34,367 nt of DNA, from positions 1 to 34,367 of the forward strand of contig DATGGU010000044.1 in the NCBI GenBank assembly GCA_035308365.1, in the 5' to 3' direction. The notes under the pieces are model-generated. The model made no database searches, was not told the origin of the DNA, and saw only the letters and a list, made by a program, of their open reading frames with translations. Of the stretch, positions 32,480-34,367 are shown one piece after another; positions within the stretch are counted from its first letter, which is position 1, and each line of letters begins with the position of its first letter. Origin of the DNA: PALSA-505 sp035308365 (lineage in GTDB: Bacteria; Actinomycetota; Actinomycetes; Streptosporangiales; Streptosporangiaceae). The translations under genes and the position numbers were made by a program.

Positions 32480-32830
32480 CGCCCGCGCCGCCGCTCGACC
32501 GGTTTTCTTCCTGCCTGTGGCCCGCGCCCCCGCTCGAAGGGTTTCCCGCTTGTGGCCCGCGCCGCCGCTCGACCGGTTTTCTTCCTGCCCGTAGCCGTGC
32601 TGTGGATCAAACGTTTTCTTCCTGCCTGTGGCCGCGCTGCAGATCGAAGAGACTTCTTCCAGGCCGCCGCCGTGCTGCTCGAAGTGTTCTCCCGCCCGTG
32701 GCCCGCGCTGCTGGTCGAAAGGTTCTCCTCCTGTCCGCTGCCCACGCTGCTGGTCGAAGCGTTCTCTTTCTGTCGGCCGCCCGCGCAACTGGTCGAAGGG
32801 TCTTCTTCCGGCCATGGCACGTTCCGCCGC
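32480..32830. repeat. Degenerate tandem array, about nine units of 35-39 bp
   Basis: The core is CCCGCGCTGCTGGTCGAA followed by a pyrimidine-rich stretch like GGTTTTCTTCCTGCC and GTGG. TCGA (or a one-base variant) anchors occur at 32495, 32534, 32569, 32607, 32644, 32679, 32715, 32754 and 32793. Spacings of 39, 35, 38, 37, 35, 36, 39 and 39 are not multiples of three overall, which argues against a conserved reading frame. Every frame gives low-complexity protein. This fills most of the 585-bp stretch between the ABC-F and DUF222 genes, where I see no convincing gene other than the leader ORF. Confidence 0.7.
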
Positions 32831-32855
32831 CCGGAGAGCTTCTCCTGGTCTGAAT

Positions 32856-32886
32856 TTGACACGTTACGGGCGATGATTGATATAAT
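32856..32886 (+). promoter_or_regulatory. Near-consensus promoter of the DUF222 gene
   Basis: TTGACA (32856-32861) and TATAAT (32881-32886) are both perfect hexamers, 19 nt apart. TGATAT at 32878 is a second possible -10 with 16-nt spacing. The surrounding ~60 bp is strikingly AT-rich for this genome. On the opposite strand TTGATG-17-TATATC could drive leftward transcription through the repeat array to the ABC-F gene (weak). Confidence 0.55.
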
Positions 32887-32953
32887 ATTCGAAGAGGTAG
32901 TCATCAAGAGCCGGTGGTTCGAACACTCGGTTTCCCCTGGGAGGTGAGCGTCC

Positions 32954-34367
32954 GTGCCCGACCACGAGCCTGAGTCGCAGGAGGAGATCCTGGCGGCATC
33001 CGAGGCCTCGCTCACCCCTGGCGACATCCCACCCGAGGACGAAGCTTTCCTCCACCCTGACCCCGAGACCGGCCCGCCTGCCGAACTGCTTACCCTGACC
33101 GACCAGGAGTTGTACGACCTCCTGGAGAACACCCCCGCCTACCCGGCACAGACGCCAACGAGCCCGCCCGGACACCCATTGGGCCGCAGCGCCCAGCCGC
33201 CAGACCAACCAGCCGCGAGCACGCCACCGTCACCAGGCAACCCGCGACCAAGGGATGGATGGCCGCTCGGGGCTGGTGCTGCCGGTGCTCCAGCCGTGCT
33301 GGGCGCGGAGGGTCTGGAGCGAGGGTTCCGCGAGGGTGGGGTACTCGATGAGCTACCGGCCGGGATAACGCTGGCCGGGTTTGCGGACGACGCCTGCCAG
33401 CGAATAGGCGACCTTGACGATAACAGCCTGATCGGCGTGCTGCGGGCCTGGCGGCGCGTCACCTCGTGGGCGCAGGCCCGCGAACTGGCCATGGTCGCCG
33501 AACTGGCCCGCCGCCGTCCGGCCGACGGCACTCCACCAGCGGCCGCGCCCGGCCAGTTCCCCCACCAGATCAGCGAGTTCGCCGCCAGCGAAGCCGGCCT
33601 GGCGCTGACGTTGACACCGATGGCCGCCAACAACGAATTCGCCCTGGCCATGGACCTGACCGACCGTCCGGCCATAGCTGCAGCCTTGGAATCGGGTCAG
33701 ATTGACCTTCCCAGGGCCCGCATCATGATCTCCATGATCTGCCCGCTGGAGCCTGCCCATGCCGATGCGGTCGAAGCTGCCGTTCTACCGCAGGCCCCGG
33801 GGCTGACCACCGGCGAACTGCGCGCTGCTCTCCAGCGTGCCATTCTCGCCGTCGACCCTGACGCCGCCCGGCGCCGCCGGGAAGAAGCGCAAAAGGACGC
33901 CCGCGTCGAACACTGGGCCGACCCGGAGGGCACCGCCACGCTGGCCGGACGATACCTGCCCCCGGCGGAGGTGCTGGCCGCCGACAAACGTCTCTGTGCG
34001 ATCGCCGAGGCCTGGAAGAAGCAAGGCGCCCAGGGCGGCATGGACCTCCTCCGCGCCCACGTCTACCTGGCCCTGCTACTCGGCCACCCCATTACCACGC
34101 CGCCGCCCGGCCTGTTGCTCCCCGCCGACTCACCAGTGCAAGCGCCGTCCAGCGATCCGTCCGGCAGCCCGGCTCGCCCAGCAGCCCCAGGCAGTGGGCC
34201 GATGATCCGTCTGGCAGCCCCGGCTCGCCCGGCAGCCCCAGGCAGTGGGCCGATGATCCGTCTGGCGGTCCTGGCTCGCCCGGCAGCCCCAGGCAGTGGG
34301 CTGATGATCCGTCTGGCGGTCCTGGCTCGCCCGGCAGCCCCAGGCAGTGGGCTGATGATCCGTCTGG
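32954..34367 (+). CDS. DUF222 (13E12-type) protein, partial at window end
   Basis: An open frame runs from the GTG at 32954 (GGGAGG at 32939-32944) to the window edge, 471 codons. The acidic N-terminus (about 1-60) and a Pro-rich region (about 60-115) are followed by the helical DUF222 domain (~120-390). It includes LRAWRRVTSWAQARELAMVAELARRR and the conserved ALESGQIDLPRARIMI. Members usually end in an HNH nuclease domain, which would lie beyond the window. From 34163 the gene enters 51-bp repeats. The first unit is 50 bp, so the downstream frame changes from the expected GSPGSPRQWADDPS to RPAAPGSGPMIRLA. Either the gene is frameshifted or the sequence has a one-base error. Confidence 0.75.
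   Translation, partial: MPDHEPESQEEILAASEASLTPGDIPPEDEAFLHPDPETGPPAELLTLTDQELYDLLENTPAYPAQTPTSPPGHPLGRSAQPPDQPAASTPPSPGNPRPRDGWPLGAGAAGAPAVLGAEGLERGFREGGVLDELPAGITLAGFADDACQRIGDLDDNSLIGVLRAWRRVTSWAQARELAMVAELARRRPADGTPPAAAPGQFPHQISEFAASEAGLALTLTPMAANNEFALAMDLTDRPAIAAALESGQIDLPRARIMISMICPLEPAHADAVEAAVLPQAPGLTTGELRAALQRAILAVDPDAARRRREEAQKDARVEHWADPEGTATLAGRYLPPAEVLAADKRLCAIAEAWKKQGAQGGMDLLRAHVYLALLLGHPITTPPPGLLLPADSPVQAPSSDPSGSPARPAAPGSGPMIRLAAPARPAAPGSGPMIRLAVLARPAAPGSGLMIRLAVLARPAAPGSGLMIRL
34163..34367. repeat. 51-bp tandem repeats at the 3' end of the DUF222 gene
   Basis: Units are 34163-34212 (50 bp), 34213-34263, 34264-34314 and 34315-34365 (51 bp each), running off the window. Units 3 and 4 are identical. 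Unit 2 differs by a few bases, and unit 1 lacks one C in the run at 34168-34170 (CCC against CCCC at 34218-34221). A 51-bp period keeps the frame from unit 2 onward. One frame reads GSPGSPGSPRQWADDPS, the other LARPAAPGSGLMIR. Confidence 0.85.

Noticed and set aside
32480..32830. The tandem array considered as a CRISPR array
   Set aside because: There are no unique spacers of constant length between identical repeats. The whole unit is degenerate and adjacent, and no cas gene is present.
32900..32945. GGTTCGAAC-like sequence resembling a tRNA T-loop upstream of the DUF222 gene
   Set aside because: Only three base pairs flank the loop, and no acceptor stem, anticodon arm or D-arm can be drawn around it.

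Overview
The window is very GC-rich, with codons ending mostly in G or C. Many genes overlap by 4 bp (ATGA or GTGA), and several have leaderless-type promoters. The gene families (SARP/AfsR regulator, NarL-type two-component pair, PadR, SigG-type ECF sigma factor, DUF222 protein, P450 with 3Fe-4S ferredoxin, LysM/Rpf-like cell-wall protein) indicate a chromosomal segment of a filamentous or soil actinobacterium, such as Streptosporangiales, Catenulisporales or Streptomyces-like groups. The genus cannot be fixed from sequence alone. I see no rRNA, tRNA, transposase, CRISPR array or phage module.

Layout. 1-1046: the tail of an unidentified gene, then a LysM/Rpf-like secreted protein behind a promoter, a 12-codon leader ORF and an intrinsic terminator, which together look like an attenuator. 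1272-6348: a large AfsR-type regulator converging on a DrrAB-type ABC exporter. 6521-14275: two closely related GT39-type membrane glycosyltransferases on either side of a histidine kinase/response regulator pair. The second converges on a secreted protein made of about ten NHL-type repeats. 14482-18721: a short (core) MetE-like methyltransferase, a PPOX-fold protein, a DUF1905/OmdA protein, a frameshifted SAM methyltransferase and a class V aminotransferase.

18807-26982 is the best organised part. A sugar ABC import operon (lipoprotein plus two permeases, no ATPase) faces a second sugar-binding lipoprotein. Next to that is a padR - ATPase - FtsX exporter operon. The import operon and the second lipoprotein share a nearly identical promoter/operator module (TTGACC-17-TATAAC overlapped by a palindrome), so they are probably co-regulated, possibly by the PadR protein. 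27036-29227: an SDR preceded by a perfect CRP-type site, an ECF sigma factor with a SnoaL-like tail, and a small membrane-anchored protein.

29216-32440, leftward: an ARE-type ABC-F protein, a ferredoxin and a P450. The ABC-F gene has a five-codon leader peptide (MLLLL) whose coding sequence forms one arm of a hairpin that would sequester the ABC-F ribosome binding site. This fits drug-inducible translational attenuation. Upstream lies a degenerate array of nine 35-39 bp repeats with no gene, then an AT-rich near-consensus promoter and a DUF222 gene that runs off the window. The end of that gene is an array of 51-bp repeats in which the first unit has lost one C, shifting the frame.

Family assignments come from motifs read by eye. 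No database or folding calculation was run.
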